From positions 17,298,001 to 17,362,000 of the forward strand of contig CM114272.1 in the NCBI GenBank assembly GCA_050084515.1: a stretch of DNA of 64,000 nucleotides, given 5' to 3'. The position numbers and the translations under genes are program-made. Shown piece by piece: positions 35,131 to 46,404 of the stretch (its first letter is position 1; every line of letters starts with the position of its first letter). This stretch comes from Blasia pusilla. Taxonomy: Eukaryota > Marchantiophyta > Marchantiopsida > Blasiales. The notes below the pieces were generated by a model. That model was not told where the DNA came from. It worked only from the letters and a program-made list of their open reading frames with translations, and ran no database searches.

Positions 35131-36319
35131 TGGTGGAGATGGCAAGATGTATGATGAAAGCAAAAGGTTTGACAAGGCTTTTGGGCTGAAAGTCATTAAT
35201 CTTGCCGTATACATTCTAAATAGAAGTGCTACCAAGTCAGTGCAAGGCATGACTCCTCATCAATCATACTCAGGTAAGGTACCATCAGTCCAACATTTCA
35301 GGACTTTTGGTAGTGAGTGTTTTGTACATATTCCTGAAGCATCGAGGACCAAGTTGGAGTCCAAGAGCAGGAAGTGCATCTTTATGGGATACAGTGATGA
35401 GTCTAAAGCTTATCGCCTTTGGTGTCCTGAGGAAAAGAAGATGCTTGTGAGTCGTGACGTGGTGTTCCAGGAACAGCCTCGTCAAGTGGCGGATATCAGT
35501 GGTCCGTCCACATTATCATCAAACGAAGAGATAACCCACCAGAGCACACCACAGATGTTTACACTAGATCATCAAGAAGAAGATTTTGGTGATGATTACA
35601 AAGAGCAACCTGCTCTTCCACTACGGTCGTCATACCCTAAGTGGATAAAGCAGCTCTTGGATGGTAAGGATCCACCAGCAACTGATGAAGTTGTTACACA
35701 TCCAAGGAGATCCAAGAGACTAGAGGAGCAGAATAGAGCTTCCGCACATCTCGTCAACATGGCCCTGATGACAGAGGTCTTGAAGGTGGAAGAGCCATCA
35801 TGCTTGGATGAGGCCCTGGCTCATCCTCAATGGAGAGAGGCCATGCAGACGGAGATGGACGCTATTCAGAGAAATGAAACTTGGACTTTGGTTGAAAAGC
35901 CAGAGGACAGGAAGATAATACGCACCAAGTGGGTGTACAAGACCAAGTACAAGTCGGACGGTACATTGGATAAATTCAAAGCGAGGTTGGTCGCACAAGG
36001 ATGCTCACAAATCGAAGGCTTTGACTACTATGAGACTTTTGCTCCCACTGCAAGGATGACAACCATTCGAATTGTTCTAGCGGTTGCAGGAACAAGACGC
36101 GTTGGCTGTATACCAATCGATGTGAAGTCCGCTTTTCTGAACGGGAGTCTCAAGGAGGAGGTATATGTTTCTCAACCACCAGGTTTTGAGACACCCGGAT
36201 CAGAAGAGAAAGTTTGTTTACTTCATCGAGCATTGTTTGGGTTGAAGCAAGCCCCAAGGGTATGGTATCAACAAATAGATACATTCTTTCGAGAGAAGGG
36301 TCTCATGAAGAGTCCTTAG
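35131..36319 (+). pseudogene. Copia integrase C-terminus and first part of reverse transcriptase
   Basis: A long open frame (from 35099 to the stop at 36317-36319). It has the integrase tail (YILNRSATKSVQGMTPHQ, FGSECFVHIPE, KCIFMGYSDESKAYRLW, DVVFQE), a linker with HPRRSKRL, then copia reverse transcriptase blocks: WREAMQTEMDAIQRNETW, IIRTKWVYKTKYK, KFKARLVAQGCSQIEGFDYY, DVKSAFLNGSLKEEVYVSQP and HRALFGLKQAPRVWYQQID. It stops at TAG after GLMKSP, before the catalytic YVDD, which follows in another frame. Confidence 0.9.
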
Positions 36320-37319
36320 AAGCAAATTTGTATGTGTTTTGCAAAGATGGGATGTATATGTTGATAGTCTTGTATGTGGATGATCTGATCATCACAGGAG
36401 ACCCAAAGAAGAAAATAGAGGAAATGAAGGGAGTGTTGGAATCTGAGTTTGAAATGTCAGATTTAGGTCTTCTGCACTACTTTATAGGACTCGAAATTTG
36501 GCAACAATCATATTCTATTTTTCTCTCTTAGCAAAAGTATGCTAGAGAAATCTTGAAGGCATTCGGGATGATCGAGTGTAAGGCAGTGGTCTCGCCAATG
36601 GAGGTAGAGTTGAAACTCTCGATGGAGGATGTTTCACCATTGGTAGATGAAAAGATGTCTGTAAAGCTTGTAGGCGTTTGATATTTTTGTGTAATAGTAG
36701 ACGGACATTAGCTTCCATTTGTGGGAGTATTGAGTAGGTTCTCAACTAAGCCTCGTGAGAACCATTGGAAGCGAGGATGCGTGTGTTGAAGTACATCAAA
36801 GGCACTATCGAGCACGGCATCACCTATGGAGCAGGGGGACGGAAATGACAGTTTTTGTGACTCAGTTAGGGGGAGATTCAGATTCTCAAGATCACTTTCG
36901 GGATATTGCTTCTTGGTAGGATCAGGTGTGGTGTCATGGGTCAGCAAGAAGCAACCTACAGTGGCTCTTTCTTCTACCGAGGCAGAGTACAAGGCGGATT
37001 GTTATGCTTCTTGTGAAGCAAGTATGGTTGAGATGGATCTTGGAGGACATAGGAGAAGCACCGAAAGTGCTCTTGTAATGTGGTGTGACAATCGAGTTGT
37101 ATTGCCATAGCACATAATCCTGTGTTTCATGCTCGTACCAAGCACATAGAGATCCAGTACCATTTTGTTTGTGAATTGATCGAGAGAGAGGTTTTGAAGT
37201 TAGTCTATTGTCCAACAGAGGATAACCGTGCGGACATCTTCACAAAAGCCTTGAGCGGAGATCGCCTTCACCGACATCCGAAGGGTCTTGGCATAGGTCC
37301 AAGACAAGAGTCCACATGA
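36320..37319 (+). pseudogene. Copia reverse transcriptase YVDD part and RNase H
   Basis: The catalytic box LIVLYVDDLIITGD is in frame at 36361-36402 (YVDD at 36373-36384), followed by FEMSDLGLLHYFIGLEI and a TAG at 36529-36531. RNase H follows: [40 protein letters not shown] (36826-37110), then HARTKHIEIQYHFV and CPTEDNRADIFTKALSGDRL to the final TGA at 37317-37319. The part between 36532 and 36825 carries stops. Order and motifs are fully copia-type. Confidence 0.88.
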
Positions 37320-37337
37320 GAATGGATATTGAGGGGG

Positions 37338-37766
37338 TATTGGATTCTCAACATCCACTCCTCTCGAGCACCATTGATTTGATCGGCCCCCTTGTATGAG
37401 GAGAAGCCTAGATCGATGGTTCCAACTTAGACGTCGAAGGAGTCATAGTAATATGACGTAGGTGGTTTACGGAGTAGCGTTACTAGGTTTATCTAACCCT
37501 ATATTGCATCAGGATGCGGGGCACCCTGATGCAAAATCCAAAATTTTTCTATTAATAAAACGAAGAAAAATAGGTAAAAACCCTAGTTTTCCCGAGTAGT
37601 CAAATAGTCGGGAACCGCAGCGATAGCGCATTCTCGTATGTCGAGTTATCTCCCAGTTCAGGTTCCATCGAAGCTCTTCTGTGAGCGCACGGACGGACTA
37701 GGCCACTTTGTATCTCTAAGTTTTTGTAAAGATTTCGGTGATTTAGTCACTTTCTGTTTTCTCACA
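37338..37766 (+). repeat. Right (3') LTR of the copia element
   Basis: 429 bp, preceded by the polypurine run GAGGGGG (37331-37337). It ends TTCTCACA and is followed by the AGCCC duplication at 37767-37771. Nearly identical to the left LTR except for small indels and the shortened hairpin at 37504-37534. Confidence 0.9.
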
Positions 37767-37771
37767 AGCCC

Positions 37772-40110
37772 ATCTCCTCCTCTAGGCTAAGGCATGCGTC
37801 CACTACCCTAAGATGTCCAATATCCTAACGGGCATGGGCTCCACCACATGCCCAACGAATAACTCCTAGAGGTTGCTGTTGCACCGTATGTGATGGCGTA
37901 GGTGTTTGTGGTACATGCTTATGATAACATTCCTAAGCTGATGGTGCCACATTCCTGTAATGTACAACTCAAGGAAAAAGATATTATTTTAATCGCAAAG
38001 TATTAAGTTCGTTATCAAGAGATCACTCTTTCTTGAGTAAAGAGAGGTTTTATAAGAAATATCGAGAATAACTCCTTCTTCACTAGACACTTCACTAATT
38101 TCAATAACTAAGTCTTTACTAGTACAAATGAACAAACTAATTTTCTTTCCTCTTGGAAAAGACTCTTCTCAAGTGCGGAGAAAGACTCTCGCAAATCTTG
38201 GATAACAAAGTTCAACAAGGACGTGAAACAGATCTCAAGTAGGTTGCGGCTCATCCTACTCTCAGAATTGAATCTATCACGGCAGGTTACTCACTTTCTA
38301 AAAGAATTCCTACGCTCTTCCTAATTATCCTCGGGAATTCTGAAATCAAGGACTCAATTCTCATCCATACCACAACCCGATAAGATTGGCATTCAACTCT
38401 GCACATCAAAAAGAATGAGAGAAAACACTTCTACTACATCAAAGAGTGGAAAGAACTAGAACGTACTGCAAGCTTCCGAGGGTACAAGACTCTTCGGCTT
38501 GGATCATTCTCAAAGACCTCTTTACATAATCCACCAAAAGTATTGGGAGACTCAAGACACAAGGGAATGACCCCGTGCTCTTCTGCCATGTTCTTTAAAT
38601 AGTATGTTATAATTCATGATTAACCTTCACACTTCCTTCAAAATTCTAATTTTTAATCCAACGGTTCAGATTCTCCAACCTTCACTTCTTTTAAGCGGGT
38701 TGGTGGGTCTTCCTCTTCCAACGGAACCGTGGTGCCCATCTATTTCTACCTTCCTAAACTGGCGCAACAGTTCATTATTTATAGTCTCTGTAGTCTTCAT
38801 AGTCTCCGTTGTCTTTGTAATCTTTGCTATGTCTTTGCGATCCTATCTTTGCGAATACTCTTATCCTTCTGCCGTCGCAAAGAGTCCTCCTCGCGACTTT
38901 CTTACAATCCGCTTTCTTCAAAACATTATTTCTCCTTCTATTCCTATTCTCCATACACCTTTCTGCTTTGTGAAGACTCTTTGATTTCCTCCTCTTCTTT
39001 TTCTTGCTCCTTGGATTTTTTAGTCTTCTTAATTCTTTCCAACTCATTTCTTACTTTTACAACAATTCTCACTCCTCCAAGATAATTCCTTGATCTTCCA
39101 ATCTCCTTGTCTTCTCAATGGAGTTTCACTGATTAGCCTTATCAAGTACTCTTCTAACTATTTCTCTTCCTCTATTCATATTTACAATCTTCTACAAAAT
39201 CTTCAATCTTCCTTCATAAAGAATTTTACCTATTTCTGTACAAAAATATCCCAATTATAAAATGTTCAAAATAGTGGGTTATCACATATCCCCACCCTCA
39301 TTTTTGAGCCGCCTCAGGGCCTCTATCACCCTCTAAGTGACACCACTTAGGTAAGGCAAGCAAGTAAATGCCTCTCACAAACTCTTCCCTATGCGCCTAT
39401 AGAAGTCGCGGATGCTCTACAACTTCACAATTTGTACCCCTTGGTTGTTCCTCTGCAAAGAACTTAACCATGGGGTTAAATCTAAGACAAACTTGATTGC
39501 ACGATGCAACTGCCCTAATCTGACTCACCCCTCCTAGAACCCCACTAGTGGCAAAGGAAGTAGCCTCTCCTAGCTCCTCCTCCTCATCTGGAAATGGCTC
39601 AATCCATTACATGTAGTGTGGGTCATAGTAGAGTCTCGAAGCCTCAATCTCATGTGCGTATCTTTTGGAAAACACATGGTAATCTTCCATGGGCGCCCCC
39701 TCTAAGTGCTCAAACTTTCTGTTCCATACTATAAACTTGTTGAACTCTTTAGAGTTCTTATCCCTCTATAAATCGTACCCACTCCTAAACTCCGTAATGA
39801 AGTCGTGCAACTCTATAGTACCCATAACTCTCAAAAACTTACATGGTCCTTTACCCCGATGGTCCATCTCGTCCGCCCAAGCGGTAGGACCACTCAATGT
39901 GTGCGGTAATGCACCAAAAAAACTCCTCTATGCCCTCCCCCTTGTCTAAGGATGACACAAAAGGAGGTCGAGGTAGTCCCTTCTATGGAGACCCTCAAAA
40001 TCCTTGTCAAAATCTCGCCCCACTCCGCGTGAACCCTCTAAAGTTACTCTCAAGTCCACCAACTAGTCTCTCAAAGTCCCAAAAGGATGTTGTAATGACC
40101 CTTATGCCCC
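37772..40110 (-). pseudogene. Gag N-terminal and central part (copy III), with a ~1.3 kb foreign-looking stretch
   Basis: On the minus strand the first zinc-knuckle region lies next to the copia border (about 37800-37860). Gag blocks matching copies I and II run from about 39300 to 40110 (the region before MRVIT; here the ATG is lost). The stretch from roughly 37955 to 39290 does not match the other copies. It is AT-rich, with TCTTC-rich runs and low-complexity frames, and is probably another insertion whose ends I could not fix. Confidence 0.5.
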
Positions 40111-40942
40111 TCTCACATGATTACTTTCACTCTTGCAAGAAACCCCTCAATCATTCAGTCTAAATATGTGGCACTTAATTAACGTACACTAAGATGTGTA
40201 TTGTGCGGCAACAAGCGGCGTTATGCTAGTAACTCACTTGTCTATTGTCTCATCAAGAGAACATACCCTCAACTCTAGATATCCCACATAGGTCTATATA
40301 CCCTAACCACAAACATCAACGATGCTCTCAGCATCTACGCAAAACCCAATATCCCAAATAACCACCCAATACTCGGAAATCCCTAACATGTGTACGAAAA
40401 AGAACCAAAATGAGTAACTTGAACCAATATCGGTGTTGCTCCTCAACAACTACAAACTCGACCCCAACTCGATTGTAAAGACAACCTCCTCCAATCAACA
40501 AGTTGTACTCCTCTGGGCCTAACGATGCTCAAAACAGCTCGAGCCATAGGAAACATATGAGGGCCCCGCGTGCATGGGGGAACTGCAACAACGCTTGGCT
40601 AGACTCTCACGACGACCCAAAGTAGACTAATGTGTGGGTGTGGGCAGACGGTCTCTCGCGGTGACTAGAAACACACGCGATGATCGGGTAGAAAAAATGG
40701 TTGGCGATGGTGACTAGGCAGACAACGGAACGTCAGGAAATTTTCATTGCAAAGCTGACTACGTGATTGGATGGACATGCTGGTCGTGGAGTACGGTCTG
40801 AGGGTTGTGGGCCTGTAAGGCTAAATACGGCCGAAAAAGAAGTGATACTCAAGCGGGTTGACCGGATAGGGTTGGATGGATCCTCCAAACGACGACATCA
40901 TCAATAAGGGCAAGCCTTACGTTGAAGTAGTTGTAGCATTCG

Positions 40943-41288
40943 TCAATCAAATGCCCGGACGTCATAGTAATGTGGGTACCAAGGATAGAAGGCCAACCAT
41001 GACTCACCCATCCTTCAACATTTGTCCGTTTTAAACTAAAAGAACCCTTTACTACACTAATCAAATGCCTGGAAATCATAGTAATGTGGGCACCAAGGAC
41101 AGAAGGCCAACCATGACTCGCCCATCCTCCAACATTTGTCTGTCTTAAACTAAAAGAACCCCTTACTACACTAATCAAATGCCCAAACGTCATAGTAATG
41201 TGGGCACTTGGGACAGAAGGCCAACCATGACCCACCCATCCTCCAACATTTATCTGTTTTAAACTAAAATAACCCCTTTACTACACAA
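40943..41288. repeat. Three tandem copies of a 114-bp unit
   Basis: The marker CATAGTAATGTGGG recurs at 40963, 41077 and 41191, a period of 114 bp each time, with about 90% identity between units. Because 114 is divisible by three, a minus-strand frame (41235-40849) stays open through all units and would encode a 38-residue repeat (GWPSVLGAHITM ... KGSFSLKRTNVEGW). It lies in the copy III leader, and copies I and II lack the expansion. Probably non-coding. Confidence 0.8.
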
Positions 41289-42059
41289 ATCCCCCCCTCT
41301 CTCTTCCCCTAAAATTTCCTATATTAAAATTGCAGTTTTGGGAGGGTTTGCCCCACACACCCTATGCATGCTAAGGTCAATATCGCCCCCAAGATAATTT
41401 CTCCATGTCTTTCACCTACCAAGGAAGAATCCATTTGTCCTATCCACTTAGGTAAAAATGATATTTATTTTTCTACCCTTCAACAAAGAGTATCCAAAGA
41501 AAAATTGGGAATTTCACTCATACGGTGGCACGATGACTATGGCACCTTGCAAGATCAACCATAACTTTGTGCTCTAATGTTAGAATTACGCACTATTTCT
41601 TTGACATCGTGCACAACTTTCCAATCTACAAAATGATTGAATCGGTTTCTCTATTTGACCTTCCATAAGAAATTAGTTGCATTTGTTGTATAGCCACGGC
41701 CGTCTCTCTTACAAAAAAATTGGCAACGCTTCTAGGATGATTTCTCCCAACAAAGATCGCAAACCTCTAAAAATACAAACCAGAGAGCTGCTCGATACTC
41801 CCAACAACACCAACATGGAGCAATCCGCCCCCATATTCAATTTCTTCCAAAAATTGGGCAGCGCTTCTATGTGCCACTCTTTGGTACAAAAAACTACAAA
41901 GGAACAACATAATTGAGTGGCTCTTGCTCCCGAAAGCATTCCCATGAATTGCAAAAAATGGGAAATAGGGTCCCCAACCTACACAATAGTAAGACACCAA
42001 CAAGCTCCCACATTGTAGAGCTCTCAATATCTCATTCTCTCTTTGTAAATAAATTATCT

Positions 42060-42083
42060 CTCTCTCTCTCTCTCTCTCTCAAC
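42060..42083. repeat. (CT)n microsatellite
   Basis: An uninterrupted CT run at the left edge of a segment absent from copies I and II. A second CT run lies at about 42468-42486 on its right edge. Confidence 0.8.
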
Positions 42084-42470
42084 ACAATCAAGAGGTTAGC
42101 TGAACAAACATAAGGTCCTCTTGAAGAGGTCTTGGGTTCAACTCTCCCCTTGGACAGTGGGGGGCGGTCTCAACCCTAGGGCAGTGGCGTCCCCTACCTA
42201 GGGCATGGATGGTCCATATTCGAGAGAGAGAACGCCTTGTGTGCCTTTCATGTGTGTGCCTTGACTATGCTCCCAGGTTAAAATGGATAAAAAATTCCAG
42301 GCCTTCACAAAAAAGAAAAAGAAAAAGAAAAAAACCAAATCTCCTGAGTGAGAATCCCAAATCTAGATGTGAAGGTGCCAATGTCGGATGCGATGTCAAT
42401 TTCACATATGTGGAAGGGGTCCCATAAGCCAGATCGGCTTCCCGTGGACTAAAAATCTACTCTACTCTAC
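42083..42470 (+). mobile_element. Possible tRNA-derived SINE
   Basis: A ~390-bp segment interrupts the copy III leader between two CT runs. Its start has a pol III-like arrangement: GGTTAGCTGAACAAACATAAGG (A-box-like) and, about 35 bases on, TGGGTTCAACTCT (B-box-like; consensus GGTTCGANTCC). An A-rich run (AAAAAAGAAAAAGAAAAAG) follows near 42308-42335. No target duplication is visible because the flanks are CT repeats. Confidence 0.35.
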
Positions 42471-42515
42471 TCTCTCTCTCTCTCTCGTCAAACCAAATCC
42501 AGTCTCCTAATCAAA

Positions 42516-44696
42516 GGGTTATTCTCCCACTACTCGAAATAGTAAAATTCTCCTTCATTTCTGCCCTAACTTCCATGGCTTAGGCTTTCAACGTGTTAGC
42601 CGTTACTCTCTATTTACGGTCTTTATATTCCGTCGTGTTAGCCGTCACTCTCTTTTCACGGTCTTTATGTTTGGCCCGTCACTTTGTACATGGGTTCGTA
42701 TTGATTCGTTCTTGTAACCGATGGACCGAGTTAGGTTCTCTCTCCACATAAAACTCCCTTTAGCCTGTAATTGCACTTTGGATTGGGTTGGCTTTCTAGC
42801 ATTTGTATGTGGTCTATAGTATGAACCCTTAATATTCAATACAAATATATCTTTTGTTGTTTTGCAATTGAACATTTTGTTATTGTAACATTTTATCTTT
42901 CGAGAGAGGTAAACAAAAAAAGATGGCTCTCAAAAATGTTTTCCAGCTATTGTATTCATTTCTCCTTCATATCGAAGATTAATGGAAATTAATAATTATT
43001 ATTATTTTAATATAATCTATTTTGTATAACCACATTCTTTAATCAACTCATAAGTTCCTAATGAAATTATTTTATTTTGGTTTTTAAACAACCCCATCTC
43101 TTGGGGCCGCCACAGTGGTTCCACATTTGTCTGTTAAATACAAAGTTATGGACTGTTTCAAGTAAAGTAAAAGAAAGGACACGTTCTCATTCCTAATGAG
43201 AGGTCGAAGTCGTGTACAAACCACAATAAGATCTGCACAAGAAGTTATTAAAGTTACAGACGTTTCCACTCGTGAAAGTAAAGTTGAAGCGACAGCTGGC
43301 GGCCCGTCAATTCCTCACGTTCTCTGTCTCTTCCCGGGTACCACGCGTACATCTAACCCGCTATTGGGTAGATCCTTGGAGAAGTGGACGCTATTACCGT
43401 CTGACAGTCAGGAAGAAAAGTCATGTTTCTCGGTCTTTCTGGCAGCCGTGTTCGCAGTCTTTCCTCACGGGTTTCCATCTCCGCGTGCGTTCTTTGGAGG
43501 AAAACAGACAAAGGTGCGGACGTGAGAGGTCCATATGTCTGTTGAATTTTGGTGGAGAGGGAAGTTCCTTGAGGTGGGGGAACCCCAGGCCGGCAAGATT
43601 CCAAGATGATGACTGTTTCGCCAGCGTTTCGGCCGAATTGATTACGAGCTGGAAGGCTTCGAAAACAAGAAAGAAAGTGGCAGGTCCGAGTAGGCGTAGT
43701 GGGGCCCGCGCGGGGAAGTATGCTGATGATTGACGATCCACCGGCTTCGCTTGAAGGGATGGGGTGACACCTCGTCCACCATAATAAAGGGCAACGAAAA
43801 CCATAGACGGAGCGGGGCCCGCCATTCTTGAATCCATACCATGCGCGCGCGCATGGTTCTCACTCGCAGCTACGCGTAGGTACCTACGGACCAAACAGCG
43901 ACGATAGCTTCAAATTCATGCTTTGGACTCTGACTGCAGAGGTTGAGAAGATTCGACGCTGGGTTGCCTTTGAAAGCCCTCAAAGAATGGTAGTAGCGTC
44001 GGGGTCTATCTAAACGACAAACCTGAAAAAGCTTGAGATTGACCGAACTGAACTTTCTAATGAAACTTGGGTCTCAAATAATAATAATCGTCCAAAAAAA
44101 CGAAATCTGTGGGAATTGTGAAGTATTGTATGCTTTACATGGCACCGAGTTGCCGCGAAGGTCTCTAGTTTGGCGACCTTGACCCACCTCGGACACGGAC
44201 TTTTCTACAAGTAAGCTTCATACGTGAATCGACAACTAGAAGATGTCAAAACTCCAAATCCAGAAAGTGCCCGAGCCCAAGACTTCGGAATCACAAACCA
44301 TATCCGTCACCTACCCATCCGTTAGAAAGCACTCTCACACGTGTGTAGGACGGGCGGGAACTCGTGATCAATACCTCCCAGGAACGTGAGGGGCACATTT
44401 GATCAGCCCCGGGCAGATCGATCCACGTAACAAAGTAGGGCTCTAGATCGACACCAACTGGCGCAGGTGGTAAATGGAGGACAGTGCGGCAAAGTCCACG
44501 CGTATTTTGGGGAGAGAACCGGATTGTCAAGACCACATCAGCCCTCCGACCAAATGACGGTTGGCCGGGACGGTGCGCGTTCTCAAAGGGACTGCCGTCA
44601 TCAGATTGTCGCTACGAATATTACCTTTCGAACAGCATACTCTGTGCGGACCGTTTCTCAGCACTGGGTTTCTTCAAAATTGGGAGTGCACGTACG
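42516..44696 (+). promoter_or_regulatory. Upstream region of phytocyanin gene 2
   Basis: AT-rich to about 43180, then a switch to CpG-rich sequence continuing to the TATA box at 44697. Overlapping ORFs at 43196-43894 on both strands appear to result from the GC-rich composition, and I could not link any to a known protein. Interpreted as promoter region. Confidence 0.4.
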
Positions 44697-44703
44697 TATA
44701 TAA
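44697..44703 (+). promoter_or_regulatory. TATA box of phytocyanin gene 2
   Basis: TATATAA in the context CGTACGTATATAACGTCG. It predicts a leader of about 360 bases before the ATG at 45094. Confidence 0.6.
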
Positions 44704-45093
44704 CGTCGAGAAGCCCAGTCCCTGCATCATTGACTCCTCTGATGATCACTCGGAGGATTACAGCTTATCAAGATCAAACGTGACAGCCGAGCGCAGGCTG
44801 GAGGAGGTAAAAGAGGCTTAGAAGTCCAGGTGCTCCTGTAAAGGAAATCTTAACAGCTCCTGAGGAAACTACTTTCGGGAAAGAAGTACCTCCATAAGCT
44901 CTAGAACTACGCAAGCTTTTCAGTCGGCCTCGGATCGTAGCTCTAACCGGCCCGAAGCTGTCATTGCCCCGCGCCGGGTTATCGAAGAATTCATACGTAA
45001 CTACTACTGCTGGATTGCGACTTCTCAGGTGGTTTCGTTCGAACGAGTTAGGCGCACGTACAGGGCCTGCTTATTCGAAGGATTTCAAAGACG

Positions 45094-46404
45094 ATGGCGG
45101 GGAAAAGCATGGCATGGGTGTGCGTGTTGCTCATGGCTGCATGCGTGCACACTGCAACAGCTAATGTATTTACCCGCGAGTGGACATTCCAGAATACTCA
45201 AGATTATTACACTCTATGGGCTGCCAACCAAACATTTCAAGTCGGCGACCAAATTCGTAAGTCGGCCTCCAAGGATCTGAAGGTTGCATTGTGTCCCTTT
45301 CATTTTTCAAGAGCTAACTGTCCTCGTGCATGTATCCCAAAGTACCCATGACTGTGGTCTTTAGCTAGCTACGCTTCCTCTTCGAATCAACTTGGTCCCT
45401 CTTTCACTCTGTTGTTGTTTTGCCTCGTGCTACCGGAAGTATAGAACGAATCAGGAATATCTACTTGCGTTCCTCCACTAGGATAACCTTGCCGCCATGG
45501 GCCCAATTCTGTTCCTTAGCTGAGTACTGGATCTTTTGCTTGCACTGGCGATGGAACGGGTTTATTCCTACTATGAAGCTGGTCCATCGCCCCGTAGAAG
45601 CAATAATTTCTTTGTCCAAGCTGTGGATCGAAACAGAATAAGTTGAACCACAAGTGGAAACTCCTATCGATAGGTAAAGCTAGTCATCGGCTGAAACATT
45701 CCAGCAGGAGCGGGCTTTGAAGAGTCTAGTTTGATGGTACAGTGTGGTGTTGCAAGTCACGCCAGCCATCGCTATGTCACGACTGCTGGTCTTACGATTT
45801 GCACCTTGATGTTCTTGCAGAGTTTGTCTTCGACTCAACTTTTCACGACGTCGCAGAAGTGACCCAGGCAGACGAGAGCAACTGCGTGACTACCAACCCT
45901 ATTAAACGGTACAGTGGATCAAATGTGACTGTGACTCTCACCCGACTGGGTCACCATGGCTTCATCTGCACCTTCCCTGCACATTGCGCTGGGGGTATGA
46001 AAATTAATTTGCAGGTCGCATCAGGTTCTCCCTCTGCATCTCCCACCAGTGCACCTGTTCCATCGCCTTCAGGCACCGTGCTCACCCCAACCCCAGTGCC
46101 ATCGATGTCTCCTTCTGCCGCAACTCCTGCGTCATCACCAACTCCAGTGCCTTCTCCCTCTGTCTTAACACCTGTGCCTGCACCTGTCACTGTTATGACT
46201 CCTACCCCGACTCCTACCTCAACTCCCAGTAGTGTCCCCTCCCCAGCCCAATCGACAGTTCCTCCATCGACTCCAGTACCAGCGTTGTCTCCCGTGGAGA
46301 GTCCAGCATCCCCCCCAGGTAGCAATGGTGTTGTAGGAGTCGAGTCTCGGGCAGTACTCGTAGCCGGAGCTATGATATTTGGATGTGCCGCACTCTTCTT
46401 CTAG
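45094..46404 (+). CDS. Phytocyanin (blue copper protein), GPI-anchor type, two exons
   Basis: Paralogue of the gene at 6770. Exon 1 is 45094-45256 and exon 2 is 45821-46404; the 564-base intron (TTC|GTAAGT, TTCTTGCAG|AG) is again phase 1 at the same protein position (VGDQI|QFVFD versus VGDEL|LFVYE). The product is 248 residues: signal peptide (MAGKSMAWVCVLLMAACVHT), cupredoxin domain with ligands His (FHDVAEV), Cys, His and Met (FICTFPAHCAGGMKI, normal spacing), a long Pro/Ser/Thr/Val-rich arabinogalactan-like linker (TPVPSPSVLTPVPAP and similar), and a hydrophobic GPI-type tail (AVLVAGAMIFGCAALFF). A secreted, membrane-anchored copper protein; electron transfer or cell-wall roles are typical of the family and not shown here. 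Confidence 0.9.

Larger units (their letters stand above)
32767..37766 (+). mobile_element. Ty1/copia LTR retrotransposon, complete borders, broken coding
   Basis: A 5000-bp element on the plus strand: left LTR 32767-33210, primer-binding site 33211-33222, gag 33284-34111, then protease, integrase, reverse transcriptase and RNase H in the copia order (integrase before reverse transcriptase), polypurine tract 37332-37337, and right LTR 37338-37766. It is flanked by AGCCC and inserted into the gag of gypsy copy III. The coding part has a frame change after gag, a stop and shift in integrase, and stops in reverse transcriptase and RNase H. It is therefore fixed in place unless helped in trans. 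Confidence 0.92.
32099..42515 (-). mobile_element. Copy III of the gypsy family (gag and leader only), split by a copia element
   Basis: Minus-strand remnant. The leader lies at 42515-40160 and gag at about 40110-37772, continuing at 32766-32099. Between them sits the copia element 32767-37766. Homology to copies I and II stops at 32099 in the gag-protease linker (SIVDA region), so protease, methyltransferase and reverse transcriptase are absent. Inside the leader are a 114-bp triplicate repeat (40943-41288) and a possible SINE (42083-42470). Confidence 0.7.

Noticed and set aside
43196-43894. ORFs of 109-157 codons upstream of phytocyanin 2
   Set aside because: They overlap on both strands in a CpG-rich promoter region and match nothing known to me; most likely compositional.
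45951-46325. Minus-strand Gly/Val/Thr-rich ORF of 124 codons
   Set aside because: Antisense shadow of the phytocyanin 2 linker.
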